64,000 nucleotides of DNA from Oscillospiraceae bacterium (GCA_031261325.1 JAISKH010000064.1:29914-93913), one strand, 5' to 3'; counted from the first letter of the stretch, positions 1-10,352 are shown. Made by a program: numbers and translations. The notes: generated from the sequence alone by a model not told the origin.

Positions 1-536
1 TTTTGGCGGCGGTTAAGTATCTGCACGACGCGCTCCGTCTCACCGACGCGCCCAATCATGCGGTCGAGCTTGCCGTCCCGCGCGCGCTGTGTCAGCGAGA
101 TGCAGTAGCTCTCGAGGTATTTGCGCTTCTTGTCTCCGCCGCTCTGCTGTGCGTTTTGCGCGCGCTCACGCCCGTCGCGCCACGGTTGCGGCGGACCGTC
201 GTCATTTCCCCGCGCGGGGGGCGGCGTTGCATCGTCGGGCGGACCGCTGAACAGGCGGTTAAGGAACGGAAATGTCTCTGTTCTGCCGTTATCGGACGAC
301 TCGGGGGCTTCCGTCATGCCGTCCATGCTCCCCAGAACCTCCATAATTTCCTCGCTCGCGCCGTCGAGGTCCTCCTCCGTCAGCCCGAAACGCTTGATTA
401 AGTCGTCAATCGGCTTCAGGTGAATCTCGTGCGCGCACTTTAGACATATACCGCCGTTGGTGGGGGTTCCGTTTTCATATCGCGTGATTGGAACCACCGC
501 CGCATTTTTCTTGCATCTGGAGCACATTGTTGGCAT
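1..536 (-). CDS. clpE: ClpE-type ATP-dependent Clp protease ATPase subunit (5' part only)
   Basis: AAA+ unfoldase that feeds substrates to ClpP. Only the first 178 codons lie in the window; the rest is beyond the left edge. Residues 5-8 and about 34-37 form two CxxC pairs (CSRC and CLKC), the N-terminal zinc site typical of ClpE. A Pro/Gly-rich acidic linker (about residues 60-135) follows, then the conserved entry to the first AAA domain (KYLESYCISLTQRAR, then LDRMIGRVGETERVVQILNRR). The zinc head in place of the double Clp_N domain is why I call ClpE and not ClpC. The ATG at 536 follows an AGAGGT site; an internal ATG at 527 is less likely. It lies 95 bases downstream of pgsA, same strand. 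No CtsR box was identified upstream. Confidence 0.85.
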   Translation of the reverse strand, partial: MPTMCSRCKKNAAVVPITRYENGTPTNGGICLKCAHEIHLKPIDDLIKRFGLTEEDLDGASEEIMEVLGSMDGMTEAPESSDNGRTETFPFLNRLFSGPPDDATPPPARGNDDGPPQPWRDGRERAQNAQQSGGDKKRKYLESYCISLTQRARDGKLDRMIGRVGETERVVQILNRRQ

Positions 537-631
537 AGATACTACCTCTTTTCTCAATCTGAATATATGGGCTGAATTTGCCCTATATCTGCCGCCGCCA
601 ATCGAGCCTTGCGGCGGCGATGAATCTTGCG

Positions 632-1174
632 TTACTTTTGCTCGTCTGCTTTGATTGCCTTTGCATAGGTCGCGATATAGCTCACGAGAGCGACGAACAT
701 CAGCGCAATTGCAACGGCAATCATCACCGTCGCCCACTTGCTTGGAATGTCGCGGAACACCATGAGCACGATGCAGACGACGAGGAACACGACGGTTGAC
801 GTCTTGCCGAAGATGTTGGACGGCGGTATCTCGCCCGCCCGACTGTGGAGCAGAAGTCCGCCCACGCCCATGATTAGTTCCTTGCCGAAAGCCGCCGCGA
901 CAGCCCACACGGGGATAATCCCGTCAATCGTGATACACGTCATAACCGATACCATCATGAGCTTGTCGCCCAGAGGGTCAAGTATCTTGCCCAAGTTAGA
1001 GGTCACATTCAGGCGGCGCGCAATGAAGCCGTCTAAAAAGTCCGTAACGCCCGCGACAAAATATATAATGACGGCAAATATCTTTACGTCACCCGTCTGC
1101 GAAAAATACGCGTAAACAAAAACGGGTACGAGACATATCCGAAACGCAGAAAACATGTTCGGTATTCTCTTCAC
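632..1174 (-). CDS. pgsA: CDP-diacylglycerol--glycerol-3-phosphate 3-phosphatidyltransferase
   Basis: Membrane enzyme making phosphatidylglycerol phosphate from CDP-diacylglycerol and glycerol-3-phosphate, the first step to phosphatidylglycerol. The 180-residue product has the full CDP-alcohol phosphatidyltransferase signature D-x2-D-G-x2-A-R-x8-G-x3-D-x3-D (starting DFLDGFIARR, ending LDPLGDK) near residues 45-71, flanked by several hydrophobic segments. Length matches the family. It starts at GTG 1174, eight bases after AAGGAG. It follows the CvpA gene by 46 bases and probably shares its transcript. Other CDP-alcohol transferases share the motif, but the N-terminal MKRIPNMFSAFRI fits PgsA. 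Confidence 0.9.
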   Translation of the reverse strand: MKRIPNMFSAFRICLVPVFVYAYFSQTGDVKIFAVIIYFVAGVTDFLDGFIARRLNVTSNLGKILDPLGDKLMMVSVMTCITIDGIIPVWAVAAAFGKELIMGVGGLLLHSRAGEIPPSNIFGKTSTVVFLVVCIVLMVFRDIPSKWATVMIAVAIALMFVALVSYIATYAKAIKADEQK

Positions 1175-1220
1175 GCTTACGTCTCCTTAATAATACGTTT
1201 TTACCAAGCTGCGGTTTGGG

Positions 1221-1928
1221 CTAAATGCCCAGAGTATTCGCGATTACGTTGTGGTTAACGAAGAAGTCCAGCACAGCCGTTTGCTCCACCGCGTCGGGCT
1301 TCAGTATGCCGACATAGCGCACCACAAGCGCGATAAACAGCACGACGAGCAGTCCCTTTCCAAGCCCGAAAGTCCCGCCCGCGATTGCGTTCAGCAGCTT
1401 CAAGCCCGGCAGCTCGAACACGAAATTCACGAGGTTGCCGATTACGGCGATGATTATCGACAGCAGAATGAACGCTATCGCGAACACAGCCACGTATGAC
1501 AGCGTTGAAGTCAGCTTATCCGTAAGCGCGCGGGAAATTGAGTTGCCTCCGCCCTCCGTGTCGCCCGCGATTTTCTCCGCGAGTGACTTCGCGGCGGAAT
1601 CGAACAGCCCGATTTTGCGAAGCGCGTTGTATGCCGCGTTATAAACCTCTCCCCCGCCCTCAACGTCAAGCGGCACGTCGCCGTCCACCGCGTCCGACCC
1701 GGCGGGACGCAGCACGTCGGTAAGCGTTGAGTCCACAAGCCCGCCGACGAATGGGCGAAGCATACCGGAGAACTCGGGCGAGAACGTGTTTGCCAGTATG
1801 TTCGCGCCGATAATCGCGACAAGCAAGCCCAATATGCCGAATATTCCGCGAACAAGACCGTTTTTCCAGCCGCGCCAGAACGATAAGCCGAGGATAGCAA
1901 TAAGCACAAAATCAATTATGAAAGCCAA
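1221..1928 (-). CDS. CvpA family membrane protein
   Basis: A 235-residue integral membrane protein of the CvpA family (named after the E. coli colicin V production protein; biochemical role unsettled). The N-terminus MAFIIDFVLIAIL followed by FWRGWKNGLVRGIFGILG is the typical first two-helix hairpin with its conserved G-W/K-G-L turn. Two further hydrophobic segments lie near residues 140-170 and 180-210, and an extracytoplasmic loop of about 75 residues separates the halves. Translation starts at TTG 1928, seven bases after a clear GGAGGA. It sits between the DUF5711 gene and pgsA in a same-strand run. Function in this organism cannot be inferred. Confidence 0.8.
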   Translation of the reverse strand: MAFIIDFVLIAILGLSFWRGWKNGLVRGIFGILGLLVAIIGANILANTFSPEFSGMLRPFVGGLVDSTLTDVLRPAGSDAVDGDVPLDVEGGGEVYNAAYNALRKIGLFDSAAKSLAEKIAGDTEGGGNSISRALTDKLTSTLSYVAVFAIAFILLSIIIAVIGNLVNFVFELPGLKLLNAIAGGTFGLGKGLLVVLFIALVVRYVGILKPDAVEQTAVLDFFVNHNVIANTLGI

Positions 1929-1977
1929 AGCACATTCCTCCGAAGCGGAAAGCGGTATTTCCGCAGTCCGATTTATT

Positions 1978-3111
1978 TCAGTCTATTTCAAACACGGACG
2001 CGTTGTGCGCGCCAATCGCCAGAGCTTTTCCGTTGCGCCGCAGGAGCACTGATGACAGTCCGAGCGCGTTTTCCCGCGTGCCGCGCTCCGCAAGGCGTTT
2101 GTCGTACCCGACGAGCCGCGCTTCCCACAGCACCGCAATGCGGTCGCCGTATGCGTCAAGCCAAAGCAGGTCGCCCTCTGCGGGAATGTCCGCCAGCACC
2201 GCGCCGTTCGTCGCGCCGAGGTCCACCGTTACAAGTCTCGCCGCTTTCCCGTCGCGCAACAGGAGCGGCACATAGCCGTCTCCGCCGAGCGAGAATCCGC
2301 CGAGGACGCTGCCCGCGTAATCGTACACAACGGAGCGATTTGCGCTTCTGCTGTTGACAGTATATACACCGCTCCGCCCGATTGCGACAACATTCCCGTC
2401 GCCGCCGTATGCTATGTCGAGCAGCAGCTCGCCGTCGAACACGCATTGCGCGCGTTCAGTTTCGCTGTCAAGGCTGAAGAAGTGAATTATGCTTCCGCCG
2501 TTTTGCGCGGTCAGAATCGCGACGCTCTTGTTGTCGTTAGAGACAGCCGCCGCAATAACGTAGCCGTCCGCTGTGCGCCACCTGTATTTGCCGCTGTAGT
2601 TGCGTCCGCCGAACACCTTAACGCCCGAGATGTACCCGCCGCCCTCATCTGTCACGAGCGCGACATAACCGCCCGCGCCCACGGAGCAGGAGACAATCGG
2701 GGTTTCAGACTCAAGCTTTGCCAGCGCGCCGTCCTTGTCAACTATGCGGAGCGACGTTCCGCCTATGTCGTAAACCGCGGCAATGCCGCCGGAGCGCGCG
2801 ATTGCGGGCGTGCCCAACCGCACAATGTCGCGGTGCAGCACCTCGCCGTCCACTCCGATAACCTGCAAGCCGACGTCGCCCGCGGCGACAATCGAGTCCC
2901 CGACGCTCGCGAACACGCGGTCTACCCCTTGTTCAAAGAAAAATTCCGACGCGGCTTCGCGCTTCTTAAAGCTCGATAGCGCCTTGCGCGCGCCGTCCAC
3001 GCTTAACTCGCCGCCGACGAATAACATCAGCGCGAGAGCTGTGATAACAAGGAGAATCAGAACTAACGAGATAATCCGAGCCGCGACTTTTTTCTTTTTA
3101 GGCTTCGTCAT
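1978..3111 (-). CDS. DUF5711 family membrane-anchored beta-propeller-like protein
   Basis: A 377-residue protein with a lysine-rich cytoplasmic head (MTKPKKKKVAAR), one membrane helix (about residues 12-32) and a long extracytoplasmic region of short repeated beta-like units, each ending in patterns such as GDVGLQVIGVDG or GRSGVYTVNS. This looks like a beta-propeller and matches proteins annotated DUF5711 in Clostridia; no biochemical function is known. It starts at ATG 3111 behind GGAGGG. An extended -10 promoter lies about 40 bases upstream, so it probably heads the DUF5711-cvpA-pgsA unit. Family assignment is from recognition of sequence style. Confidence 0.7.
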   Translation of the reverse strand: MTKPKKKKVAARIISLVLILLVITALALMLFVGGELSVDGARKALSSFKKREAASEFFFEQGVDRVFASVGDSIVAAGDVGLQVIGVDGEVLHRDIVRLGTPAIARSGGIAAVYDIGGTSLRIVDKDGALAKLESETPIVSCSVGAGGYVALVTDEGGGYISGVKVFGGRNYSGKYRWRTADGYVIAAAVSNDNKSVAILTAQNGGSIIHFFSLDSETERAQCVFDGELLLDIAYGGDGNVVAIGRSGVYTVNSRSANRSVVYDYAGSVLGGFSLGGDGYVPLLLRDGKAARLVTVDLGATNGAVLADIPAEGDLLWLDAYGDRIAVLWEARLVGYDKRLAERGTRENALGLSSVLLRRNGKALAIGAHNASVFEID

Positions 3112-3151
3112 ATGCCCTCCGACGGCGATATTTCACACTATACATAGGGAC

Positions 3152-3160
3152 ATTATAGCA
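3152..3160 (-). promoter_or_regulatory. Extended -10 promoter for the DUF5711-cvpA-pgsA unit
   Basis: Read on the minus strand the site is TGCTATAAT, an extended -10 box with a perfect TATAAT core about 40 bases ahead of the ATG at 3111. I see no good -35 at 17 bases, consistent with dependence on the TG extension. Confidence 0.6.
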
Positions 3161-3220
3161 TGGCAGTATTAAAAAAGATACAACAAATTGTGAACAAACG
3201 CGAGCGAGCGTCACAAGCCG

Positions 3221-4003
3221 TCACCGCGCCATCATCTCGCCCACTTCTCCGTCGTACCATATGCGCGAAAGGTACAGTCCGTGCGGCGGCACCGTCGGTC
3301 CCGTGAGCCGCCTGTCGCCAAGCTCGAGCAGACGCGGAATTTCCTCCGCCGCGAGCTTGCCCTCCGAGACGTACAGCAGCGTTCCGACCATCGCGCGCAC
3401 CATGTTGTACAGGAAACCATCGGCGCAGACGCGAAATGTCAGCGCGTCGCCGTCCATCTCTGACTCGAACCAATGCACGGTTCGCACGGTCGTTTTCGTC
3501 ATCGTTCCGACGTTGCGAACGGCGGCAAAGTCGTGCGTTCCGACAAAGGCTTGCGCCGCCGTGCGCATCGCCGCAAGGTCGGGCGTTTGCCCGTAATAGT
3601 GCACCCGATTCGCAAGAAACGGGTCGCGTAAACGCGAGCAGATTACGCGGTAGGTGTATTCTTTTTTTACGCATGACAGAATCGCGTTGAAGTCGTCGGG
3701 CGCGTCCGCTGCGTCCACCGCCGCAATCTCCGGCGGCAGCACCGTATTCAGCGCGTAAGGCAGACGCTCCGCGGGGATTGTCCCCTCTGTCCTGAAGCTT
3801 GCGCAGTATCGCTCCGCGTGCACTCCCGCGTCCGTCCTCCCGCAACCGACGACGCTGACGGGCGACTTCAGGATTTTGGCAAGTCCGCGCTCAACCTCGC
3901 CGCAGACGGTCGGGAGAGGTCTTTCGGCGCGTTTCGTCTTTTGCACCTGCCAACCGTGGAACCGCGAGCCGTCATAGCGCAGGCGCAGCGCGAGCGTTCT
4001 CAC
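3221..4003 (-). CDS. truA: tRNA pseudouridine synthase A
   Basis: Converts uridines 38-40 of the tRNA anticodon arm to pseudouridine. The 260-residue protein has the TruA core: an N-terminal LRYDGSRFHGWQ strand, then GCGRTDAGVHA with catalytic Asp58, and KKEYTYRV further on. Length is normal. The start is GTG 4003, whose GTGA overlaps the TGA stop of ecfT at 4000, so it is probably translationally coupled; no strong ribosome binding site is seen. An ecfA-ecfA-ecfT-truA order is widespread in Bacillota and supports both assignments. Confidence 0.93.
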   Translation of the reverse strand: MRTLALRLRYDGSRFHGWQVQKTKRAERPLPTVCGEVERGLAKILKSPVSVVGCGRTDAGVHAERYCASFRTEGTIPAERLPYALNTVLPPEIAAVDAADAPDDFNAILSCVKKEYTYRVICSRLRDPFLANRVHYYGQTPDLAAMRTAAQAFVGTHDFAAVRNVGTMTKTTVRTVHWFESEMDGDALTFRVCADGFLYNMVRAMVGTLLYVSEGKLAAEEIPRLLELGDRRLTGPTVPPHGLYLSRIWYDGEVGEMMAR

Positions 4004-4800
4004 AGCAGGATATTCAGCGCGACGACCGCGCCGATAATGACCACGCCGCCCAACAGCGCAACGTAATCGCGCGCTTCGGCGTGGAGCGTGTTCATGCGCG
4101 TGCGCCCGATGCCGCCGTGGTAACAGCGGCTTTCCATCGCGTCGGCAAGCTCGTCCGCGCGGCTGAACGCGCTGATGAACAGCGGCACGAGAATCGGCAG
4201 CATCGCCTTTGCGCGGCGCAAGATGTTGCCCGTCTCGAAGTCCGCGCCGCGCGCCTTTTGCGCGCTCATAATCTTGTCCGTTTCCTCAATCAACGTCGGT
4301 ATGAACCGCAGCGCGATACTCATCATCATCGCAAGCTCGTGAACGGGAAAATGCAGCTTTTTCAGCGGCGACAGCAGCGACTCAATCGCGTCCGTCAGCG
4401 CGAGCGGCGAGGTTGTGTAGGACACCATGAACGTGCCCGTAACGAGCAGTATGAGCCGCACCGCCATGAGCACCGCCATGATAATCCCCTCAACCGAAAT
4501 GCTGATAATCCACCACTCGAAAATCGGCTCTCCCGGCGTTAGGAAAATGTTGAGTATCGCCGTGACGATAATAATTATTGCGACGGGCTTCAAGCCCTTG
4601 AGTATCACGCGCGCGTTGAGCTGTGACGCGACGATAATCGCGACGAGCACGACCGCCATGAGCGCGAACGCGAAGTAGCTCTTGCACATGAACAGCGCGA
4701 CAATATAGAACAGCGTGAGCGCGAGCTTCGTCCTCGGGTCAAGCCTGTGCACGATTGAGTTGCCGGGGAAAAACTGCCCCAGAGTGATGTCTTTAAGCAT
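4000..4800 (-). CDS. ecfT: Energy-coupling factor transporter transmembrane protein EcfT
   Basis: Membrane scaffold of the ECF vitamin transporter, coupling the two ATPases to exchangeable substrate-binding S-components. The 266-residue product starts MLKDITLGQFFPG at ATG 4800, behind GGAGGG; a longer frame to 4851 exists but lacks a site and runs into ecfA2. It has about five hydrophobic segments and carries the ATPase-contacting Ala-Arg-Gly motif region (MSAQKARGADFETG). The start overlaps the ecfA2 stop by eight bases. No S-component gene is adjacent, so this is a group II (shared) module; BioY at 46209-46727 is a plausible partner. Confidence 0.92.
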   Translation of the reverse strand: MLKDITLGQFFPGNSIVHRLDPRTKLALTLFYIVALFMCKSYFAFALMAVVLVAIIVASQLNARVILKGLKPVAIIIIVTAILNIFLTPGEPIFEWWIISISVEGIIMAVLMAVRLILLVTGTFMVSYTTSPLALTDAIESLLSPLKKLHFPVHELAMMMSIALRFIPTLIEETDKIMSAQKARGADFETGNILRRAKAMLPILVPLFISAFSRADELADAMESRCYHGGIGRTRMNTLHAEARDYVALLGGVVIIGAVVALNILL

Positions 4801-5671
4801 TTGTCCCTCCACCCCGAATCGCCGCGCGCATACTTGCAAGCTCCGTCGCAAGCTGCTCTATCGTGTAAATGTCCGCGCTGACCGCAACGCCCGCGTCGCG
4901 CAGTCTGTGCGCAATCTCCGTTACCTTCGGTACGGCAAGCCCCATTTGCCGCAACTCGTCCCCGCGCAAAAACACCGCTCGCGGAGTACCGCTGATGACA
5001 ATTTCGCCGCCGGAGAACACAAACAGGCGGTCCGCGCTCTTCGCGATTTCGTCCATGCTGTGCGTCACGACGAGAATCGTCGCGTTGGTGGAGCGTCTGT
5101 AGGCGTCGATGTTGCCCAGAATTTCGTCGCGCCCGTGCGGGTCAAGCCCCGCCGTCGGTTCGTCGAGAATCAGGACTTCGGGTCGCATTGCGATAACTCC
5201 CGCAATCGCGGCGCGGCGTTTCTCTCCGCCCGACAGGTCGAACGGTGAAACCTCAAGCTTCGCGTCCGGCAGTCCGACGAAGCCCGCCGCCTCGCGCACG
5301 CGCGCGTCAATTTCCGTTTCCGACAGCCCCATGTTGCGCGGACCGAACGCTATGTCCTTGAACACGGTTTCCTCAAACAACTGATACTCGGGGTATTGGA
5401 ACACAAGCCCGACCTTGAAGCGCACGTCTCTCGTCGCCGCCTTGGACGCGCGAATGTCGTTTCCGTCGTACAGCACGCGCCCGGAGGACGGGACGAGCAA
5501 ACCGTTCAGATGCTGAATAAACGTCGATTTGCCGGAGCCTGTGTGCCCGATGACACCGATGTACTCACCGCGCTCCGCCTCGAAATCCACGTCTTTAATC
5601 GCAACGCGCTCAAACGGCGTGTCAACGCTGTACACGTGCGAAATTTTTTCTGTTTTGATGATAGGGTTCAT
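4793..5671 (-). CDS. ecfA2: Energy-coupling factor transporter ATPase EcfA2
   Basis: One of the two ABC ATPases powering the ECF module. Visible motifs: Walker A GHTGSGKST, Q-loop in VFQYPEYQLFE, signature LSGGEKRR, Walker B VLILDEPTAGLD and the switch histidine in VVTHSMDE. The 292-residue form starts at ATG 5671 (MNPIIKTEKISHVYS), which aligns with usual EcfA N-termini; an in-frame ATG at 5683 would add four residues and I cannot exclude it. It follows ecfA1 by 40 bases and overlaps ecfT. Order in the operon and the QYPE-type Q-loop suggest the second paralogue. Confidence 0.9.
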   Translation of the reverse strand: MNPIIKTEKISHVYSVDTPFERVAIKDVDFEAERGEYIGVIGHTGSGKSTFIQHLNGLLVPSSGRVLYDGNDIRASKAATRDVRFKVGLVFQYPEYQLFEETVFKDIAFGPRNMGLSETEIDARVREAAGFVGLPDAKLEVSPFDLSGGEKRRAAIAGVIAMRPEVLILDEPTAGLDPHGRDEILGNIDAYRRSTNATILVVTHSMDEIAKSADRLFVFSGGEIVISGTPRAVFLRGDELRQMGLAVPKVTEIAHRLRDAGVAVSADIYTIEQLATELASMRAAIRGGGTNA

Positions 5672-5711
5672 TCGGCTTACCATACCTTATCAGACTTCGC
5701 GTCTAAAATAT

Positions 5712-6554
5712 TCATTGCAATTGCGCGAGAATCGCGTTCGCGCATTCCTCAACCGTCAGCGCGCCGAGTTCAAGCCCGAAGCCGCGCGCGTTCAGCTCGT
5801 CCATAAGCAGCACCGTTTCGGGCACGTCAAGCCCAATCTCGCGCAGGTCGGCAATCCGCGTGAATATCTCGCGCGGCGTGCCCTCCATGGCGACCTCTCC
5901 CGCGTTGAGCACGAGTATGCGGTCCGCGCCGATTGCTTCCTCCATGTGGTGCGTTATCAGCACAATCGTCACGCCCAGTTCCTCGCGCAGCTTGTGGATA
6001 AGCCCGACGACATGCTCTCGTCCGAGCGGGTCAAGCATCGCCGTCGGCTCGTCAAACACGATACATCGCGGCTTCATCGCGAGCGTGCCCGCAATCGCGA
6101 CGCGCTGCTTTTGCCCGCCTGACAGTCTGTGCGGCGCGTGCTCGCGGTACTCGTACATGCCCACGGCGTTCAGCGCGTCGTCCACTCGTCTGCGAATCTC
6201 GTCAGGCGCGCAGCCGAGGTTTTCGGGCGCGAACGCCACGTCCTCTTCAACCACGTTGGCGACGAGCTGGTTGTCGGGGTTCTGGAAAACCATTCCGACA
6301 AGGCGGCGAATTTCGAGCACAAGCTTCTCGTCCGCGGTGTCCATGCCGCCGATTAAGACGCGCCCACCCGCAGGCAGGAGCATCGCGTTGAAGTGCTTCG
6401 CAAGCGTCGATTTGCCGGAGCCGTTGTGACCGAGTATCGCGACGAACTCGCCCTCTTGAATCGCTATATCCAGTCCGTTCAGCGTCAGTCGCTCGCTGCC
6501 ATCCGTCTCGCGATATGAGAACGAAAGCTGCTGCGTTTCAATAATTCCGCTCAT
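5712..6554 (-). CDS. ecfA1: Energy-coupling factor transporter ATPase EcfA1
   Basis: First ATPase of the ECF pair. It carries Walker A GHNGSGKST, Q-loop GMVFQNPDNQLVA, signature LSGGQKQR, Walker B IVFDEPTAMLDP and LITHHMEEA. I start it at ATG 6554 (MSGIIETQQLSFSY), whose ATGA overlaps the upstream methyltransferase stop and which has GGGAG eight bases before; the longer frame to 6575 would overlap that gene further. 280 residues, normal. FQNPDNQ is the usual EcfA1 Q-loop. Co-translated with its neighbours as part of a five-gene operon. Confidence 0.92.
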   Translation of the reverse strand: MSGIIETQQLSFSYRETDGSERLTLNGLDIAIQEGEFVAILGHNGSGKSTLAKHFNAMLLPAGGRVLIGGMDTADEKLVLEIRRLVGMVFQNPDNQLVANVVEEDVAFAPENLGCAPDEIRRRVDDALNAVGMYEYREHAPHRLSGGQKQRVAIAGTLAMKPRCIVFDEPTAMLDPLGREHVVGLIHKLREELGVTIVLITHHMEEAIGADRILVLNAGEVAMEGTPREIFTRIADLREIGLDVPETVLLMDELNARGFGLELGALTVEECANAILAQLQ

Positions 6555-7417
6555 ACGATACGCTCCCACCTGCACGCCGCGCCGCAGGGCAACACAAGCC
6601 CCGAGCTTGTTACGGGCAGCCCCAATTCTTGGCTCTCCGCCTTGCCGCCGAACCTTTTGCCGAACAGCGACTCCGAAATATACGTCAGCACGGCGGGTGA
6701 AAGTCCCGTCGTGTAGGAATTGATTATCACAAACAGCGGGTCGTCGGACAATACGCCGACGCAGAGCTTTACAAACGCGTACAAATCGTCCTCAAGCTTC
6801 CATGTCTCGCCCGAGGGTCCGCGCCCGTAAGACGGCGGGTCCATAATAATCGCGTCGTAGCGTCTGCCGCGCCGAATTTCGCGCTCCACAAACGCCGCGC
6901 AGTCGTCCACAATCCAGCGCACGGGCTTCTCCTCAAGTCCCGAGGACTTGGCGTTGTCACGCGCCCAGTTTACCATGCCGCGCGCCGCGTCCACGTGGCA
7001 AACGCTCGCGCCCGCGGACGCCGCGGCGACGGAAGCCGCGCCCGTGTAAGCGAACAGGTTCAGGACGCTAATCGGTCGCTCCGCCTTGCGAATAGTTCGC
7101 GCGGCGTAATCCCAGTTCGTCGCCTGCTCGGGGAATACGCCCGTGTGCTTGAAGTTCATCGGGCGCACGTTAAACGTCAGCTCGCCGTACTTGACCTGCC
7201 AACTATCGGGCAAATCGGACTTGTCCCAATGTCCGCCGCCCGTTGACGAGCGCGAGTAACGCGCGGACGGGTTGCGCCAGCCCGCGTGCGTCTTTGGCGT
7301 TTGCCATATAACCTGCGGGTCGGGGCGCACAAGTATCTGCTTGCCCCACCGCTCAAGTCGCTCCCCGCCGGAGCAGTCGAGCAACTCGTAGTCATGCCAC
7401 TTGTCGGAAACCCACAT
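6551..7417 (-). CDS. Class I SAM-dependent methyltransferase (RlmI/RlmK-like)
   Basis: Probable RNA methyltransferase of 288 residues. After an N-terminal WGKQILVRPDPQVIW stretch it has a SAM-binding motif (LNLFAYTGAASVAAASAG), the acidic VCHVDAARGMVNWAR and the catalytic-loop MDPPSYGRG, typical of enzymes methylating bases in rRNA. It lacks a clear N-terminal PUA domain, so RlmI or RlmK activity is unproven. Start is ATG 7417, six bases after GGGAGGG; an in-frame ATG at 7435 is too far upstream of that site. It heads the ECF-truA operon from a strong sigma-A promoter at 7458-7486. Confidence 0.8.
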   Translation of the reverse strand: MWVSDKWHDYELLDCSGGERLERWGKQILVRPDPQVIWQTPKTHAGWRNPSARYSRSSTGGGHWDKSDLPDSWQVKYGELTFNVRPMNFKHTGVFPEQATNWDYAARTIRKAERPISVLNLFAYTGAASVAAASAGASVCHVDAARGMVNWARDNAKSSGLEEKPVRWIVDDCAAFVEREIRRGRRYDAIIMDPPSYGRGPSGETWKLEDDLYAFVKLCVGVLSDDPLFVIINSYTTGLSPAVLTYISESLFGKRFGGKAESQELGLPVTSSGLVLPCGAACRWERIV

Positions 7418-7457
7418 CGCGCGCCCTCCCATCATTTGTTACAGTTATTGAATAAAT

Positions 7458-7486
7458 ATTCTATCATTTATAATGTCAAGTGTCAA
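7458..7486 (-). promoter_or_regulatory. Sigma-A promoter of the methyltransferase-ecf-truA operon
   Basis: On the minus strand TTGACA (7481-7486), a 17-base spacer and TAGAAT (7458-7463), about 40 bases ahead of the ATG at 7417. It lies in the AT-rich gap after the MATE gene. Confidence 0.75.
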
Positions 7487-7494
7487 ACCGCGAA

Positions 7495-8883
7495 CTACAC
7501 AACAATTTGCGCGTTTGTCGGCTCCGAAGGTAGCTTTCTGTACAGCGTAAAGTACATCGCTCCGCCGCAGACCAAGCCGCCGACGAGCTGGCTAATCGCC
7601 TCGGCAAAGAAAACGCCGTCCGTGCCGAAACCGATTAGCGGCAGCAGCACCGTTAGCGGCGCGGCGATAATTGCCTTGCGCAGCAGCGAGAAGAAAATCG
7701 CCCGCTTGGACTTGCCGAGCGCGAGGAACACCACCTGCGCCGAGGTTTGCATCGACATGAACACGAACATCACGAAGTAAATGCGCATTGCGCGCACACC
7801 GACGGCGATAAGCTCCGGCTCGTTGTTGAACACGCGGAACAGCGCGCCCGGGAACGCCATCGTCACAATTACGACAAGCAGCGCGTAGCTCATCGTCACG
7901 ATTACGGAAAAGCGAATCGCGGTTTTCAGCCTGTCGTACCTCTGCGCGCCGTAGTTGTAGCTCATGACGGGCGTCGCGCCGTTGTTCAGCCCATTGACCG
8001 CCATGAACACCACCTCGCGCACGGCGTTTATAACCGTCATCGCGCCGACGTACAGGTCGCCGCCGTAGCTTTGCAGCGTCGCGTTGCAGACAATTTGGAT
8101 TAGGCTCGTCGTCATGCTCATGCAAAAGCCGGACATGCCCAGACCGACGATTTGCAGCACGCGCCGCGCTTGCAGCTTCATGCGGTTAAATCTCAGTCGT
8201 ATTATTGCCTTTTTGCCCGTCAAAAACGCGAGCACCCACATGGCGGAGCAAAATTGCGCGATAATCGTCGCGAGTGCCGCGCCTTTTATGCCCATATGGA
8301 ACACGAAAATGAACAGCGGGTCGAGCACTATATTCACCGCCGCGCCGAGCGTGACTGTCATCATTCCGCGCTTTGCCGCGCCTTGCGAGTTGACGAACGG
8401 GTTCAGTCCGAGCCCTATCATGACGAAGATGGTTCCGAGCGTGTAAATCGTCAGGTAATCCTCCGCATACGGCAGCGTCTCGCCGCTCGCGCCGAACAGA
8501 ATGAGCAGCGGCTCCTTAAGCGCGATTACGACGGTGGTCATGACAACGCCGAGAATGAGCAGCAGCGAGAACGATGTGCCCATTATGCGTTCCGCTTCGT
8601 CGTTGTCGCCGCGTCCGCGCGCGATTGAGCACAGCGGCGCGCCGCCCGTGCCGCAGAGTGACGCGACGCTCGTCAAGATGCTGATTACGGGCATAACTAT
8701 TCCGATACCCGTGAGCGCGAGCATACCCGTGTCCTGCATACGACCGAGATACATGCGGTCAACAATGCTGTACAGTATGTTTACGAGCTGCGCCACCGTC
8801 ATGGGCACCGCAAGACGTAAAATGTGCGCGCGGACGCTGCCCGTGGCAAAGTCCGCACGCTGTTTCAGAGATTCGTTCGCCAT
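7495..8883 (-). CDS. MATE family multidrug/Na+ antiporter
   Basis: A 462-residue polytopic membrane protein with about twelve hydrophobic segments in two similar halves. The opening LRLAVPMTVAQLVNILYSIVDRMYLGRM is the classic MATE N-terminal signature, and the second half repeats it (LRRVLQIVGLGMSGFCMSMTTSLIQIV-like, written here in part). Such proteins export cationic drugs or metabolites with Na+ or H+. Start at ATG 8883 with only a weak AAAAGAG site. It is 38 bases downstream of cysS on the same strand. The substrate is unknown. Confidence 0.88.
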   Translation of the reverse strand: MANESLKQRADFATGSVRAHILRLAVPMTVAQLVNILYSIVDRMYLGRMQDTGMLALTGIGIVMPVISILTSVASLCGTGGAPLCSIARGRGDNDEAERIMGTSFSLLLILGVVMTTVVIALKEPLLILFGASGETLPYAEDYLTIYTLGTIFVMIGLGLNPFVNSQGAAKRGMMTVTLGAAVNIVLDPLFIFVFHMGIKGAALATIIAQFCSAMWVLAFLTGKKAIIRLRFNRMKLQARRVLQIVGLGMSGFCMSMTTSLIQIVCNATLQSYGGDLYVGAMTVINAVREVVFMAVNGLNNGATPVMSYNYGAQRYDRLKTAIRFSVIVTMSYALLVVIVTMAFPGALFRVFNNEPELIAVGVRAMRIYFVMFVFMSMQTSAQVVFLALGKSKRAIFFSLLRKAIIAAPLTVLLPLIGFGTDGVFFAEAISQLVGGLVCGGAMYFTLYRKLPSEPTNAQIVV

Positions 8884-8921
8884 TGTAAATTACGCTCTTT
8901 TCCGATTAGCTTTGATTGTGT

Positions 8922-10340
<1,419 letters not shown>

Positions 10341-10352
10341 TTGTAAATCCTC

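Noticed and set aside
3..423. Two plus-strand open frames of 100-132 codons at the left edge
   Set aside because: They are shadows of the minus-strand ClpE coding frame, which has zinc-binding Cys pairs, the AAA entry motif and a ribosome binding site; the plus frames have none.
4801..4851. Extended N-terminus of EcfT
   Set aside because: The added residues do not resemble EcfT, there is no ribosome binding site, and GGAGGG sits directly before ATG 4800.
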